A DNA stretch of 64,000 nucleotides from assembly GCF_013466785.1 (NCBI RefSeq), contig NZ_CP059163.1:1-64000 (forward strand), given 5' to 3'. This DNA comes from Nocardioides marinisabuli (lineage in GTDB: Bacteria > Actinomycetota > Actinomycetes > Propionibacteriales > Nocardioidaceae). This document shows positions 1 to 8,569 of this stretch, piece after piece. The position numbers and the translations under genes were made by a program. The notes beneath the pieces were generated by a model that made no database searches, was not told the DNA's origin, and worked only from the letters and a program-made list of their open reading frames with translations. Numbering within the stretch: the first letter of the stretch is position 1; each line of letters starts with the position of its first letter.

Positions 1-1155
1 CCCGACCTGGTGGTCGTCGGCGCCGGGCCCGCGGGCTCCGCCGCCGCCCTGGCCGCCCTGGCCCACTCCCCCGACCTGCGCGTGCTGCTGGTCGACCGCG
101 CCGACTTCCCCCGCGACAAGTGCTGCGGCGACGGCATCGCGCCGCACGTTCTCGACGTGCTGCGCCCGCTGGGCGCCGCCGACGTGGTCGAGGGCTGGCG
201 CCCGCTGCGCCACCTCACGCTCGCCCGCGGCGGCCGGGAGGTCGCGGGCCGGATGCGTCGCGAGGTCCACGTCATCCCCCGCGAGACCTTCGACGCCCGC
301 CTGGTCGAGCGGGCCGTGGAGCGCGGGGCACAGCTCGTGCACCACCGGGTGCGAGGTGTTGAGACCGGCGTCGACGGGGTCGACGGGGTCGGCGTCGACC
401 ACCTGCGGGCGGGGGTCGTCGTCGGCGCCGACGGCGCCCACTCGGTCGTGCGCGCCGCCGCGGGTCTCGGCCCCTCGGCACCGCGGGCCCTGGCCCTGCG
501 CGGCTACGCCCCGACCCCGCCCGGGCGGCGCGGGCTGCAGGTGATCCGCTACGGCGAGCGCCGCCAGCCCTCCTACGCCTGGTCCTTCGACCGCGGCGAC
601 GGCCTGGCCAACGTCGGGTACGGCGAGCTGGTCGACGGGGACCAGCCGCCCACGCGCGCGCTGCTGCTCGAGCAGCTCGAGGAGCTGCTGCCCGGGGCCA
701 GCCGCGGCGGCACCGCCTGGCGCGGGCACCACCTGCCGCTCTCGGGGCTGCGCTGGCGCCATCCCGCGGGCCGGGTGCTGCTGGCCGGCGACGCCGCCGG
801 CCTGGTCAACCCGATGACCGGCGAGGGCATCTACTACGCGGTCGCCACCGGCGCCCTGGCCGGGCAGGCCGCGGCCCGCGCCCTCGCCGGGGGCGAGCCG
901 TCCGCGGCCGGGGCGGCGTACGAGCGGGAGGTGCGGCGCCTGCTGGGCCGTCACCTGCGCCACACCTGGGCCGCCGCCCGGCTCTCGCGCCACCCGCGCG
1001 TGGTCGACGCCGGGATCGGCGCGGCCGCCCGCGACCAGCGCGTCTTCGACGACCTCGTCGAGATCGGGCTCGGCGGCGGCCGCATCGGCCCGCGCCTGGG
1101 CCTCGGCCTGCTCACCAGCCTCGTCCGCGACCCGCACCCCAGCGGCACCACCTGA
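1..1155 (+). CDS. Geranylgeranyl-reductase-type FAD oxidoreductase, 5' end outside the window
   Basis: The reading frame is open from base 1, so the true start lies upstream. What is visible begins with the FAD-binding turn VVGAGPAGSAA, followed by a CCGDGI loop about 35 residues later and the second FAD motif GDAAGLVNPMTGEG near residue 265; this order is typical of the geranylgeranyl reductase/aromatic hydroxylase flavoproteins. Family members reduce isoprenoid double bonds or oxidise aromatic polyketides, using NAD(P)H and FAD. The stop codon is 11 bases before the type III PKS start, so it is probably cotranscribed with it. With IPP isomerase at the other end of the operon, a prenyl-chain substrate is attractive but not proven by sequence. 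Confidence 0.85.
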   Translation, partial: PDLVVVGAGPAGSAAALAALAHSPDLRVLLVDRADFPRDKCCGDGIAPHVLDVLRPLGAADVVEGWRPLRHLTLARGGREVAGRMRREVHVIPRETFDARLVERAVERGAQLVHHRVRGVETGVDGVDGVGVDHLRAGVVVGADGAHSVVRAAAGLGPSAPRALALRGYAPTPPGRRGLQVIRYGERRQPSYAWSFDRGDGLANVGYGELVDGDQPPTRALLLEQLEELLPGASRGGTAWRGHHLPLSGLRWRHPAGRVLLAGDAAGLVNPMTGEGIYYAVATGALAGQAAARALAGGEPSAAGAAYEREVRRLLGRHLRHTWAAARLSRHPRVVDAGIGAAARDQRVFDDLVEIGLGGGRIGPRLGLGLLTSLVRDPHPSGTT

Positions 1156-1166
1156 AGGAGAGCACC

Positions 1167-2231
1167 ATGCAGATCCTCGCTGTCCGGGGCACCCTGCCCG
1201 CGCACACCCACACCCAGGACGAGATCACCTCGGCCTTCGCCGACGTGATCGCCCAGGGCCGGCTCGACGAGCGGGTGCTGCGCCGCTTCCACCGCAACGC
1301 CGGGGTCAGCCAGCGCCACCTCGCCCTGCCACTGCCGGCGTACGGCGAGCTGAGCGGCTTCACCGAGGCCAACGACCACTTCATCGCCGAGGCCGTCGCC
1401 CTGGGCTCGCGCGCCGTCGAGGAGGCGCTCAAGGCCGCCGGCCTGACCCCCAGCGACGTCGACCTGGTGATCTCGGCGACCGTCACCGGGCTGGCGATCC
1501 CCTCCCTCGACGCGCGCATCGCGACCGCGACCGGGATGCGCCCCGACGTGAAGCGGGTCCCGATCGTGGGCCTGGGCTGCGTGGCCGGGGCCGCCGGCGT
1601 CGCGCGGCTGCACGACTACCTGCTGGGCCACCCCGGTCAGGTGGCCGTGCTGGTCGCCGTCGAGCTGTGCTCGCTGACCGTGCAGCGCGACGACGTGTCG
1701 GTGCCCAACCTGGTCGCCAGCGGGCTCTTCGGCGACGGTGCCGCCGCGGTGGTGGCCCGCGGCCAGGACGGCGAGCCCGGCGCCGCGCAGGTGCTCGACA
1801 CCCGCAGCCGGCTCTACCCCGACTCCGAGCGCACGATGGGCTTCGACGTGACCGGCGGCGGGCTGCGGATCGTCCTCGACGCGGCGGTGCCCGAGATCGT
1901 GGGCCGCTACATCCGCGAGGACGTCGACGGCTTCCTGGCCGCCCACGACCTCACCCGGGCCGACGTGGAGTGGTGGGTCTGCCACCCCGGCGGCCCGAAG
2001 GTGATCGAGGCGCTGCAGGAGGCGCTGGAGCTCGAGCACGAGGACGTGCGCCTGACCTGGGAGTCGCTCGACCGGGTCGGCAACCTGTCGTCGGCCTCGG
2101 TGCTGCACGTGCTCGAGGACACCCTGCGCGACAGGCCGCCCCGACCCGGCTCGTACGGGCTGATGATGGCGATGGGCCCGGGGTTCTGCTCCGAGCTGGT
2201 GCTGCTGCGCGCCGGAGGTGGCGCGGCGTGA
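1167..2231 (+). CDS. Type III polyketide synthase
   Basis: Homodimeric chalcone-synthase-fold enzyme of 354 residues, normal for the family, that extends an acyl-CoA starter with malonyl-CoA and cyclises the product. The catalytic triad is visible: Cys138 in GLGCVAG, His273 in CHPGGPK and Asn306 in GNLSSAS; the C-terminal MGPGF loop matches the conserved GFGPG motif. An AAGGAG ribosome site lies 6 bases before the ATG. The neighbouring ICMT-type methyltransferase and flavoprotein repeat the gene content of srsA-srsB-srsC of Streptomyces griseus, which makes methylated alkylresorcinols and quinones, so a phenolic lipid or alkylpyrone is the best guess. A tetrahydroxynaphthalene synthase is the alternative. 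Confidence 0.92.
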   Translation: MQILAVRGTLPAHTHTQDEITSAFADVIAQGRLDERVLRRFHRNAGVSQRHLALPLPAYGELSGFTEANDHFIAEAVALGSRAVEEALKAAGLTPSDVDLVISATVTGLAIPSLDARIATATGMRPDVKRVPIVGLGCVAGAAGVARLHDYLLGHPGQVAVLVAVELCSLTVQRDDVSVPNLVASGLFGDGAAAVVARGQDGEPGAAQVLDTRSRLYPDSERTMGFDVTGGGLRIVLDAAVPEIVGRYIREDVDGFLAAHDLTRADVEWWVCHPGGPKVIEALQEALELEHEDVRLTWESLDRVGNLSSASVLHVLEDTLRDRPPRPGSYGLMMAMGPGFCSELVLLRAGGGAA

Positions 2232-2773
2232 CCTCGTTGACCTTCTTCACCGTCGTCGTCGCGCTGGTGGCGCTCGAGCGGCTCGCCGAGCTGGTGGTCT
2301 CCAAGCGCAACGCCGCCTGGTCCTTCGCCCGCGGGGGCGTCGAGACCGGACAGGGCCACTACCCCGTGATGGTGGTGCTGCACACCGGGCTGCTGGTCGC
2401 GATGCTCGTCGAGGCCTACGTCCGCCGCCCCGAGGTCCCCACGGCCCTGGCGGCCTCGATGCTGGTGCTGGTCGTGGCGTCGCAGGCGCTGCGCTGGTGG
2501 TGCATCACCGCGCTCGGGCCGCGCTGGAACACCCGCGTGATCATCGTGCCCGGGCTGCCCCCGGTCACCGGCGGGCCCTACCGGTTCTTCTCCCACCCCA
2601 ACTACGTGGCCGTCGTCGTCGAGGGCGCCGCGCTGCCGCTGCTGCACCTGTCGTGGGTCACCGCGCTGGTCTTCACCGTGGCCAACGCCGTGCTGCTCAC
2701 CGTGCGGCTGCGGGTCGAGGACGCCGCCCTGGCCACGCTCCCACCCTCACCCGCGGGGGCGCGCCGTGCATGA
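2228..2773 (+). CDS. Isoprenylcysteine carboxyl methyltransferase family membrane protein (SrsB-like)
   Basis: Membrane protein of 181 residues with about four hydrophobic segments and the SAM-binding signature GPYRFFSHPNYVAVVVE near residues 118-134, as in the ICMT/phospholipid methyltransferase superfamily. The GTG start shares a GTGA overlap with the stop of the type III PKS gene, so translation is coupled; longer upstream frames in this phase only shadow the PKS. In srs-type operons this family O-methylates the resorcinol product of the PKS at the membrane. That role is inferred here from neighbours; the sequence alone shows only the family. Confidence 0.85.
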   Translation: MTSLTFFTVVVALVALERLAELVVSKRNAAWSFARGGVETGQGHYPVMVVLHTGLLVAMLVEAYVRRPEVPTALAASMLVLVVASQALRWWCITALGPRWNTRVIIVPGLPPVTGGPYRFFSHPNYVAVVVEGAALPLLHLSWVTALVFTVANAVLLTVRLRVEDAALATLPPSPAGARRA

Positions 2774-3788
2774 CCTGGTCGTCGCCGGCGGCGGCCCGGT
2801 CGGGCTGGCCGCGGCCCTGCACGCCCACCGCGCCGGGCTCGACGTCGTCGTCGTCGAACCCCGCGCGGGCACGGTCGACAAGGCCTGCGGCGAGGGGCTG
2901 ATGCCCGGCGCGCTCGCCCGCCTGGCCGACCTCGGGGTCGAGGTGGAGGGCGTCGACCTGGCCGGCATCCGCTACCGCGACGACCGGCGCAGCGTCGACG
3001 CCCGCTTCCGCCACGGCCCGGGGCGCGGGGTGCGGCGTACGACGCTGCACACGGCGTTGTCGCGGCGCCTCGCCGAGACGGGCGTCGAGGTCCGGCACGA
3101 GGCGGTGCGCTCGGTGGTCGACCAGGGCTCGCACCTAGTGGTCGACGGGCGGCCGGCGCGCTACCTGCTGGCCGCCGACGGGCTGCACTCCCCCGTGCGC
3201 CGGCTGCTCGGGCTCGACAAGGCCGCCCGCGGGCCGCGGCGCTACGGGCAGCGCTGCCACCTGCGGGTGGCGCCGTGGAGCGACTTCGTCGAGGTGCACT
3301 GGGCCGCGCACGCGGAGGCGTACGTGACCCCGGTGGCCCCCGACCTCGTGGGGCTGGCGGTGCTGAGCGCCCGACGCGAGCCGTTCGCCGCCCTGCTCGA
3401 CGGCTTCACGGGGCTGCGCGAGCGCGTCGCCGGCGTCGAGCGCACCCGGGTGATGGGGGCCGGGCCGCTGCGCCAGCGGGCGCGGCACCGGGTCGCCGGG
3501 CGGGTGCTGCTCGTCGGCGACGCCGCCGGCTACGTCGACGCGCTCACCGGCGAGGGCATCGCGCTGGGCCTGGCCGAGGCGGCGGCCGCCGTCGCCGCGG
3601 TCGCCGCCGACGCGCCCGAGGGCTACGACGCCACGTCGCGCCGGCTGCGGCGCCGCCACGAGCTGCTCACCCTGGGCCTGGTCTCCGCCACCCGGCACCA
3701 GGCGGTGCGCCGCCGGCTGGTGGCCGCGGCCGAACGGGTGCCGTTCGTCTTCGGCGCGGCCGTCAACCAGCTCGCGAGGCCCGCATGA
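2766..3788 (+). CDS. FAD-dependent monooxygenase/oxidoreductase (SrsC-like)
   Basis: Flavoprotein of 340 residues. The N-terminal Rossmann motif is VVAGGGPVGLAAALHA, a KACGEGLMPG loop follows near residue 40, and GDAAGYVDALTGEG near residue 250 binds the FAD ribityl chain. The start overlaps the end of the methyltransferase gene by 8 bases. In the srs pathway the third gene hydroxylates the methylated alkylresorcinol to give a hydroquinone/quinone; this gene is in the equivalent position. It is the second flavoprotein in the operon and only loosely similar to the first, which suggests two distinct redox steps. Confidence 0.85.
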   Translation: MHDLVVAGGGPVGLAAALHAHRAGLDVVVVEPRAGTVDKACGEGLMPGALARLADLGVEVEGVDLAGIRYRDDRRSVDARFRHGPGRGVRRTTLHTALSRRLAETGVEVRHEAVRSVVDQGSHLVVDGRPARYLLAADGLHSPVRRLLGLDKAARGPRRYGQRCHLRVAPWSDFVEVHWAAHAEAYVTPVAPDLVGLAVLSARREPFAALLDGFTGLRERVAGVERTRVMGAGPLRQRARHRVAGRVLLVGDAAGYVDALTGEGIALGLAEAAAAVAAVAADAPEGYDATSRRLRRRHELLTLGLVSATRHQAVRRRLVAAAERVPFVFGAAVNQLARPA

Positions 3789-4390
3789 GCGCGCCGGGGC
3801 ACGGGCGCGAGCAGGTGGTGCTGCTCGACGAGGCCGGCCACGCGGTCGGGGTCGCCGACAAGGCAGGCGTGCACCACGCCGACACCCCGCTGCACCTGGC
3901 GTTCTCCTGCTACGTCTTCGACCACGCGGGCCGGATCCTGCTGAGCCGCCGGGCGTTGGGCAAGCGGACGTTCCCGGGGCTGTGGACCAACTCCGCCTGC
4001 GGCCACCCGGCTCCCGGCGAGCCGTTCCTCGACGGCGTACGCCGCCGGGTGCGCGAGGAGCTCGGCCTCGAGCTCGACGACCTGCGGGTCCTGCTGCCTA
4101 GCTTCGGCTACCGCGCCGAGATGCAGGGCGTCGTCGAGCACGAGCTGTGCCCGGTCCTGGTCGCGACCACCGCCACCGAGCCGCGCCTGGACCCCGACGA
4201 GGTCGAGGAGGTGGCCTGGGAGTCGTGGGCCGACTTCCGTGCCGGGGTGCTCGACGGCAGCCGCGACGTCAGCCCCTGGTGCCGCCTGCAGGTCGAGGCG
4301 CTGCCCGAGGACCCGCTGGCCGCCCCCGGCCGCCCCCTCGACGAGCTCCCACCCGCCGCCCGCCCCGACCCGGCCCAAATCTCCCCCTGA
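3785..4390 (+). CDS. idi: Isopentenyl-diphosphate delta-isomerase, type I
   Basis: Nudix-fold enzyme of 201 residues that interconverts IPP and DMAPP. The catalytic Cys72 is in TNSACGHP, and the metal and acid residues Glu118 and Glu120 lie in VVEHELCP; His30, His37 and His74 fit the metal site. The ATG overlaps the preceding stop codon (ATGA), making it the last gene of the polyketide operon. Its presence there suggests that the product carries, or is made together with, an isoprenoid. The last residues (PDPAQISP) and the stop codon are encoded by the first unit of a 22-bp repeat array, so the C-terminus appears to have been rewritten by the repeat. Confidence 0.93.
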   Translation: MSAPGHGREQVVLLDEAGHAVGVADKAGVHHADTPLHLAFSCYVFDHAGRILLSRRALGKRTFPGLWTNSACGHPAPGEPFLDGVRRRVREELGLELDDLRVLLPSFGYRAEMQGVVEHELCPVLVATTATEPRLDPDEVEEVAWESWADFRAGVLDGSRDVSPWCRLQVEALPEDPLAAPGRPLDELPPAARPDPAQISP

Positions 4391-4432
4391 CCCGTCCCAA
4401 ATCTCGCGTCGAGTCGGCCCGAACCTGCTCAT
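4367..4432 (+). repeat. 22-bp tandem repeat array, locus A (idi 3' end)
   Basis: Three adjoining 22-base units at 4367-4388, 4389-4410 and 4411-4432. Each starts GACCCGGCCC or a near variant, followed in the first two by AAATCTC; the third is degenerate. The same unit occurs on the minus strand at loci B (4861-4926) and C (44262-44327). The first unit codes the end of idi and supplies its stop codon. Confidence 0.8.
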
Positions 4433-4433
4433 G

Positions 4434-4824
4434 TCACCACCAGGGCGTGCCATGGACGACCCGGGTCCAGTCGAGCTGCGGCGCGCGCCCCCGCCGTACG
4501 GCGTCGAGGTCGCGCGTCCACGCCTCATGCTCCGCACGGCGCTCCGCACGCGTCCCACCACGCGGAGTCGCTGGCGGTCCAGCTGTCCACGCCGGCGGTG
4601 ACGCTCCGGGCAGGCGCCTCGAGGTGCACGAGCTGCCCGGTCAGGGCGGCGGTCCAGGCCAGGGCCCGAGCACCCTCGAGGGGCCACTTGCGCGGGTCCG
4701 AGACCCGCGAGTACTCCTCGTCGCTCGGCTCCCGGTCGGGGTGCGGGTCGGCCCAACCGGGTGTGCTCGCCCCGGCCACGGCCAAGCGCGTCTCGACCTC
4801 CCGCAGCAGCCTCGACTCGTCCAT
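4434..4824 (-). pseudogene. Hypothetical protein, frameshifted
   Basis: The open frame starts at ATG 4824 (MDESRLLREVETRLA) and ends early with GAPCGA at 4525. Dropping one base near 4550 moves into a second frame that reads RAERRAEHEAWTRDLDAVRR and ends VHGTPWW with a stop at 4434-4436, giving a coherent 129-residue protein. The restored product is soluble, Trp-rich and without a family I recognise; a SDPRKWPLEGARALAW stretch is its most distinctive part. It sits alone between repeat arrays A and B. A single-base sequencing error explains the break as well as real decay does. Confidence 0.5.
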
Positions 4825-4860
4825 GCGCCGCAGGGTAGACCGCGCTCCGTCCGCGAGCCG

Positions 4861-4926
4861 ACTGGTTTGTACGCGCCGGGTCAGCGCGAGATTCGCGCCG
4901 GGTCAGGGGGAGATATGCGCCGGGTC
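4861..4926 (-). repeat. 22-bp tandem repeat array, locus B (downstream of the cytidine-deaminase-like gene)
   Basis: On the minus strand three 22-base units occupy 4905-4926, 4883-4904 and 4861-4882. Each begins GACCCGGCGC; the first two continue with (A/G)(T/A)ATCTC and the third has lost the second half. The array begins about 17 bases after the stop codon of the minus-strand gene 4944-5321 and has the same orientation as that gene. Confidence 0.8.
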
Positions 4927-4943
4927 GGCGGGAGTCAGCCTGG

Positions 4944-5321
4944 TCAGGTGGTGGCGGTGCCGTGCAGGGCGCCCTTGGCGTCGCCGCGGTGCACCGGTAC
5001 GCCGCTGCCGGCCAGGTCGCGCAGGGCGTCGAGGTCGCCCGGCGTCACCGCGTCGGCGTCGGTGAGCACCACGGCGGCCTCGAGGCCCGTGGCGCCGGAG
5101 GCGACGGCCATCGCCACGCACACCCCGAGCGCGGAGACCTGCAGGGAGGGCAGGTCGACGGTGGCGGCGGCGTAGGTGCGGCCGTCGGCGTCACGGACCG
5201 CCGCACCCTCCGCGGCGCGGGTGCGGGCGCGCGTCGAGCGCGCCAGGGTCACCAGCTTCTTGTCCTCGGCGGCCGGCTCGGCGGGTGCGGGCGTCTCGCG
5301 GCTGCTATCGGGGGTGCTCAC
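4944..5321 (-). CDS. Cytidine-deaminase-like protein lacking the zinc site
   Basis: This 125-residue protein has the general layout of the small cytidine-deaminase fold (segment RTRAAEGAAVRDADGRTYAAA, then a helix reading VCVAMAVASGATGLEAAVVL). The catalytic HAE/CAE motif is replaced by GVCVAM, and the second motif PCxxC is absent, so it should not bind zinc or deaminate. The GTG start overlaps the stop of the CorC-type gene (GTGA). In mycobacteria a protein of similar size occupies the same place between the CorC-type gene and era (Rv2365c in M. tuberculosis), so it is a conserved non-catalytic relative. era itself does not follow here. Confidence 0.65.
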   Translation of the reverse strand: MSTPDSSRETPAPAEPAAEDKKLVTLARSTRARTRAAEGAAVRDADGRTYAAATVDLPSLQVSALGVCVAMAVASGATGLEAAVVLTDADAVTPGDLDALRDLAGSGVPVHRGDAKGALHGTATT

Positions 5322-6673
5322 TGGTCCTCGTCGTCCTCTCGGTGGTCGCGGTCGTCGTCGCGGCGGTGGTCGGGACGCTCCTCCTCGTCGTCGCCGTGGT
5401 CGTCGGGTTCGATGCGCGAGATGAGCACGGTGACGATCTTGTTGCGGCGACCGGCGCTGTCCTCGGCGACGAAGCGCAGCCCGTGGGCCTCGACCGAGGA
5501 CCCCGGGATCGGGACCAGGCCCAGGTGCTTGGCCATCAGCCCGCCGACGGAGTCGACGTCCTCCTCCTCGACGTCGTCGCCGAAGATCTCCTCGAGGTCG
5601 TCGACGGGGAAGCGCGAGGAGACCCGCACGACGCCCTCGGCGAGGTGCTCGACCTCGATCTCGTCCTCGTCGTACTCGTCGGTGATCTCGCCGACGATCT
5701 CCTCGAGGATGTCCTCGATGGTGATGAGGCCGGCGGTGCCGCCGTACTCGTCGACGACGACCGCGATGTGCTGGCGCCGGGCCTGCATCTCCTTGAGCAG
5801 CCCGTCGACGGCCTTCGACTCCGGCACCCAGTGCACGGGGCGCATCACCGACTCGATGCGCTCGACGAACTCCACGTCGGGGGCCTCGAAGTCGCGGCGC
5901 ACGATGTCCTTGAGGTAGGCCATCCCGACGATGTCGTCGAGGTTCTCGTCGACCACCGGCAGCCGCGAGTAGCCGCTGCGCAGGAACAGGGAGAGGCTCT
6001 GGCGCAGGTTCTTGTGCTTCTCGACGTAGACCACGTCGTTGCGCGGCACCATCACCTCGCGGGCGGTGGTGTCGCCGAGCTCGAAGACCGAGTGGATCAT
6101 CCGCCGCTCCTCGCTCTCGATGAGCGAGGAGGCCTCGGCGAGGTCGACGAGCTCACGCAGCTCGGACTCGGTGGAGAAGGGTCCCTCGCGGAACCCCTTG
6201 CCGGGGGTCAGCGCGTTGCCGAGCGCGATCAGCACGTGCGGGATCGGGCCCAGGACCCGGGTGATCAGGGTCAGCGGCCCGGCCGAGAGCAGCGCGACCG
6301 TCTCGGCGTGCTGGCGCCCCATCGTGCGCGGCGCCACGCCGACCACCACGAAGGAGACCAGCAGCATCACCGCGATGGCCGTCAGCACGCTGGCCCACCA
6401 GGCCCCCTGCATCAGCTCGTCGACCTGCAGGGCGACCAGCACGATCGCGGAGACCTCGGCGGCCATCCGCAGCAGCAGCGCGGTGTTGAGGTAGCGCGGC
6501 AGGTCGTCGAGCAGCGCCAGCAGGCGCTTGGCGCCGGCGCGGCCCTCGGCGAGCAGCTCGCCGGCCCGGGCGTGGGAGAAGGAGCCGAGCGCGGCGTCGG
6601 CGGCGGAGAAGACCCCCGCGAGCACGACCAGCGCGGCCGCCGTCACCAGCAGCCCGACGTCAGCCCCGCTCAT
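5318..6673 (-). CDS. CNNM/CorC-type transporter-associated protein with paired CBS domains
   Basis: Membrane protein of 451 residues. An N-terminal CNNM-type domain with three to four hydrophobic segments covers about residues 1-150; two CBS motifs follow at about 200-320 ([31 protein letters not shown]) and a CorC_HlyC domain at about 340-425. Relatives act in Mg2+/Co2+ export or homeostasis, although many are still labelled hemolysins. The last 27 residues are an unusual run of Asp, Glu, His and Arg that could bind metal. The ATG overlaps the ybeY stop, placing the gene in the phoH-ybeY operon. Confidence 0.88.
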   Translation of the reverse strand: MSGADVGLLVTAAALVVLAGVFSAADAALGSFSHARAGELLAEGRAGAKRLLALLDDLPRYLNTALLLRMAAEVSAIVLVALQVDELMQGAWWASVLTAIAVMLLVSFVVVGVAPRTMGRQHAETVALLSAGPLTLITRVLGPIPHVLIALGNALTPGKGFREGPFSTESELRELVDLAEASSLIESEERRMIHSVFELGDTTAREVMVPRNDVVYVEKHKNLRQSLSLFLRSGYSRLPVVDENLDDIVGMAYLKDIVRRDFEAPDVEFVERIESVMRPVHWVPESKAVDGLLKEMQARRQHIAVVVDEYGGTAGLITIEDILEEIVGEITDEYDEDEIEVEHLAEGVVRVSSRFPVDDLEEIFGDDVEEEDVDSVGGLMAKHLGLVPIPGSSVEAHGLRFVAEDSAGRRNKIVTVLISRIEPDDHGDDEEERPDHRRDDDRDHREDDEDQ

Positions 6674-7124
6674 GCGTCGTCAGTGGCGCGCCACGCGGCC
6701 AGCAGCTCGTCCTGCAGGCCGAACATCTCGCGGTGCTCCTCCGGCTCGGCGTGGTCGTAGCCCAGCAGGTGCAGGATGCCGTGCACGGTCAGCAGCTCGA
6801 TCTCGGCCACCGTGCCGTGCCCGGCCGTCTCGCCCTGGCGGCGGGCGATCTCGGGGCACAGCACCAGGTCGCCGAGCACGCCCTCCTCGGGCTCCTCGTC
6901 GACCAGGCCGGGGCGCAGCTCGTCCATCGGGAAGGCCAGCACGTCGGTGGGGCCCTCCTTGTCCATCCACTGCTCGTTGAGCTCGGCGATGGTCGCCTCG
7001 TCGACGGCCTTGATGCACAGCTCGGCCTGCGGGTGCACGTGCATCCGGTCCATCACGAAGCGGCTCAGGGTGGAGAGCCGGCGCACGTCGACGCCGTGGC
7101 CGGACTCGTCGAGGACCTCGATGC

Positions 7125-7128
<4 letters not shown>
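6670..7128 (-). CDS. ybeY: Endoribonuclease YbeY, 16S rRNA maturation
   Basis: Single-domain metalloendoribonuclease of 152 residues that takes part in 16S rRNA 3'-end maturation and ribosome quality control. The zinc-binding signature H-G-x-L-H-L-x-G-Y-D-H is present as [11 protein letters not shown] near residues 115-125, and the conserved substrate-side segment [12 protein letters not shown] is at about 59-70. The start overlaps the phoH stop by ATGA and its stop overlaps the CorC-type gene, so the three genes form one translation-coupled operon. Confidence 0.95.
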
Positions 7129-8168
<1,040 letters not shown>

Positions 8169-8272
8169 GGATGCCCGGAGGGCGCCTCTCGGTCACGGGG
8201 ACGGTGGGTCGAGCGCCTCCATGCTACGGCGTGGCCCCGACGAGCACCCAGCCAGTAAAGGGACCCGCCCGT

Positions 8273-8278
8273 TAGGCT
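8273..8278 (+). promoter_or_regulatory. Candidate -10 element of a leaderless promoter
   Basis: TAGGCT ends six bases before the ATG at 8285, and no ribosome site intervenes. The same arrangement (TAGxxT, 6-8 bases, start codon) recurs before 11096, 19479, 20406, 20679 and 37162 (minus strand). Confidence 0.5.
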
Positions 8279-8284
8279 GGAGCC

Positions 8285-8560
8285 ATGGCCGGGGCCGAGC
8301 ACGACCTGCGCTCGTGGGACGACGAGGATCCCGACTCCCACGACGACGACTCGCCGCCCTACTGGTTCGCCGGCGAGACGATGCCGCCGCACGCGCGGGC
8401 GATGGGCCTGACCCACCACACGGTGGAGGGGGCGCTGCTCGACTTCGGCGGCCGCCTCGACCCCGCCAAGCGGGTCCACTACTGGACGGCGTGGGCGCTG
8501 CTGGTGGTCTTCGGGCTGCCCGTGGTCTTCGCCGTGATGCGGCTGGCCTACCTGTTCTGA
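8285..8560 (+). CDS. Small single-pass membrane protein, unknown function
   Basis: Protein of 91 residues with an acidic N-terminal third (DDEDPDSHDDD), a central PPHARAMGLTHHTVEG segment and one C-terminal transmembrane helix (about residues 69-90, ALLVVFGLPVVFAVMRLAYLF). I do not recognise the family. The gene is monocistronic: it is divergent from phoH and convergent with the lipoprotein gene that ends at 8570. The acidic tail probably faces the cytoplasm, judged from the missing signal peptide and the C-terminal anchor. Confidence 0.7.
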   Translation: MAGAEHDLRSWDDEDPDSHDDDSPPYWFAGETMPPHARAMGLTHHTVEGALLDFGGRLDPAKRVHYWTAWALLVVFGLPVVFAVMRLAYLF

Positions 8561-8569
8561 GGTCCTGGG

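Noticed and set aside
4367..4926. CRISPR array from the 22-bp units
   Set aside because: The units abut with no unique spacers, arrays are only three units long, and no cas genes are present.
5285..6760. Plus-strand frame of 491 codons opposite the CorC gene
   Set aside because: Antisense shadow of a clear CNNM/CBS/CorC protein; composition is not protein-like.
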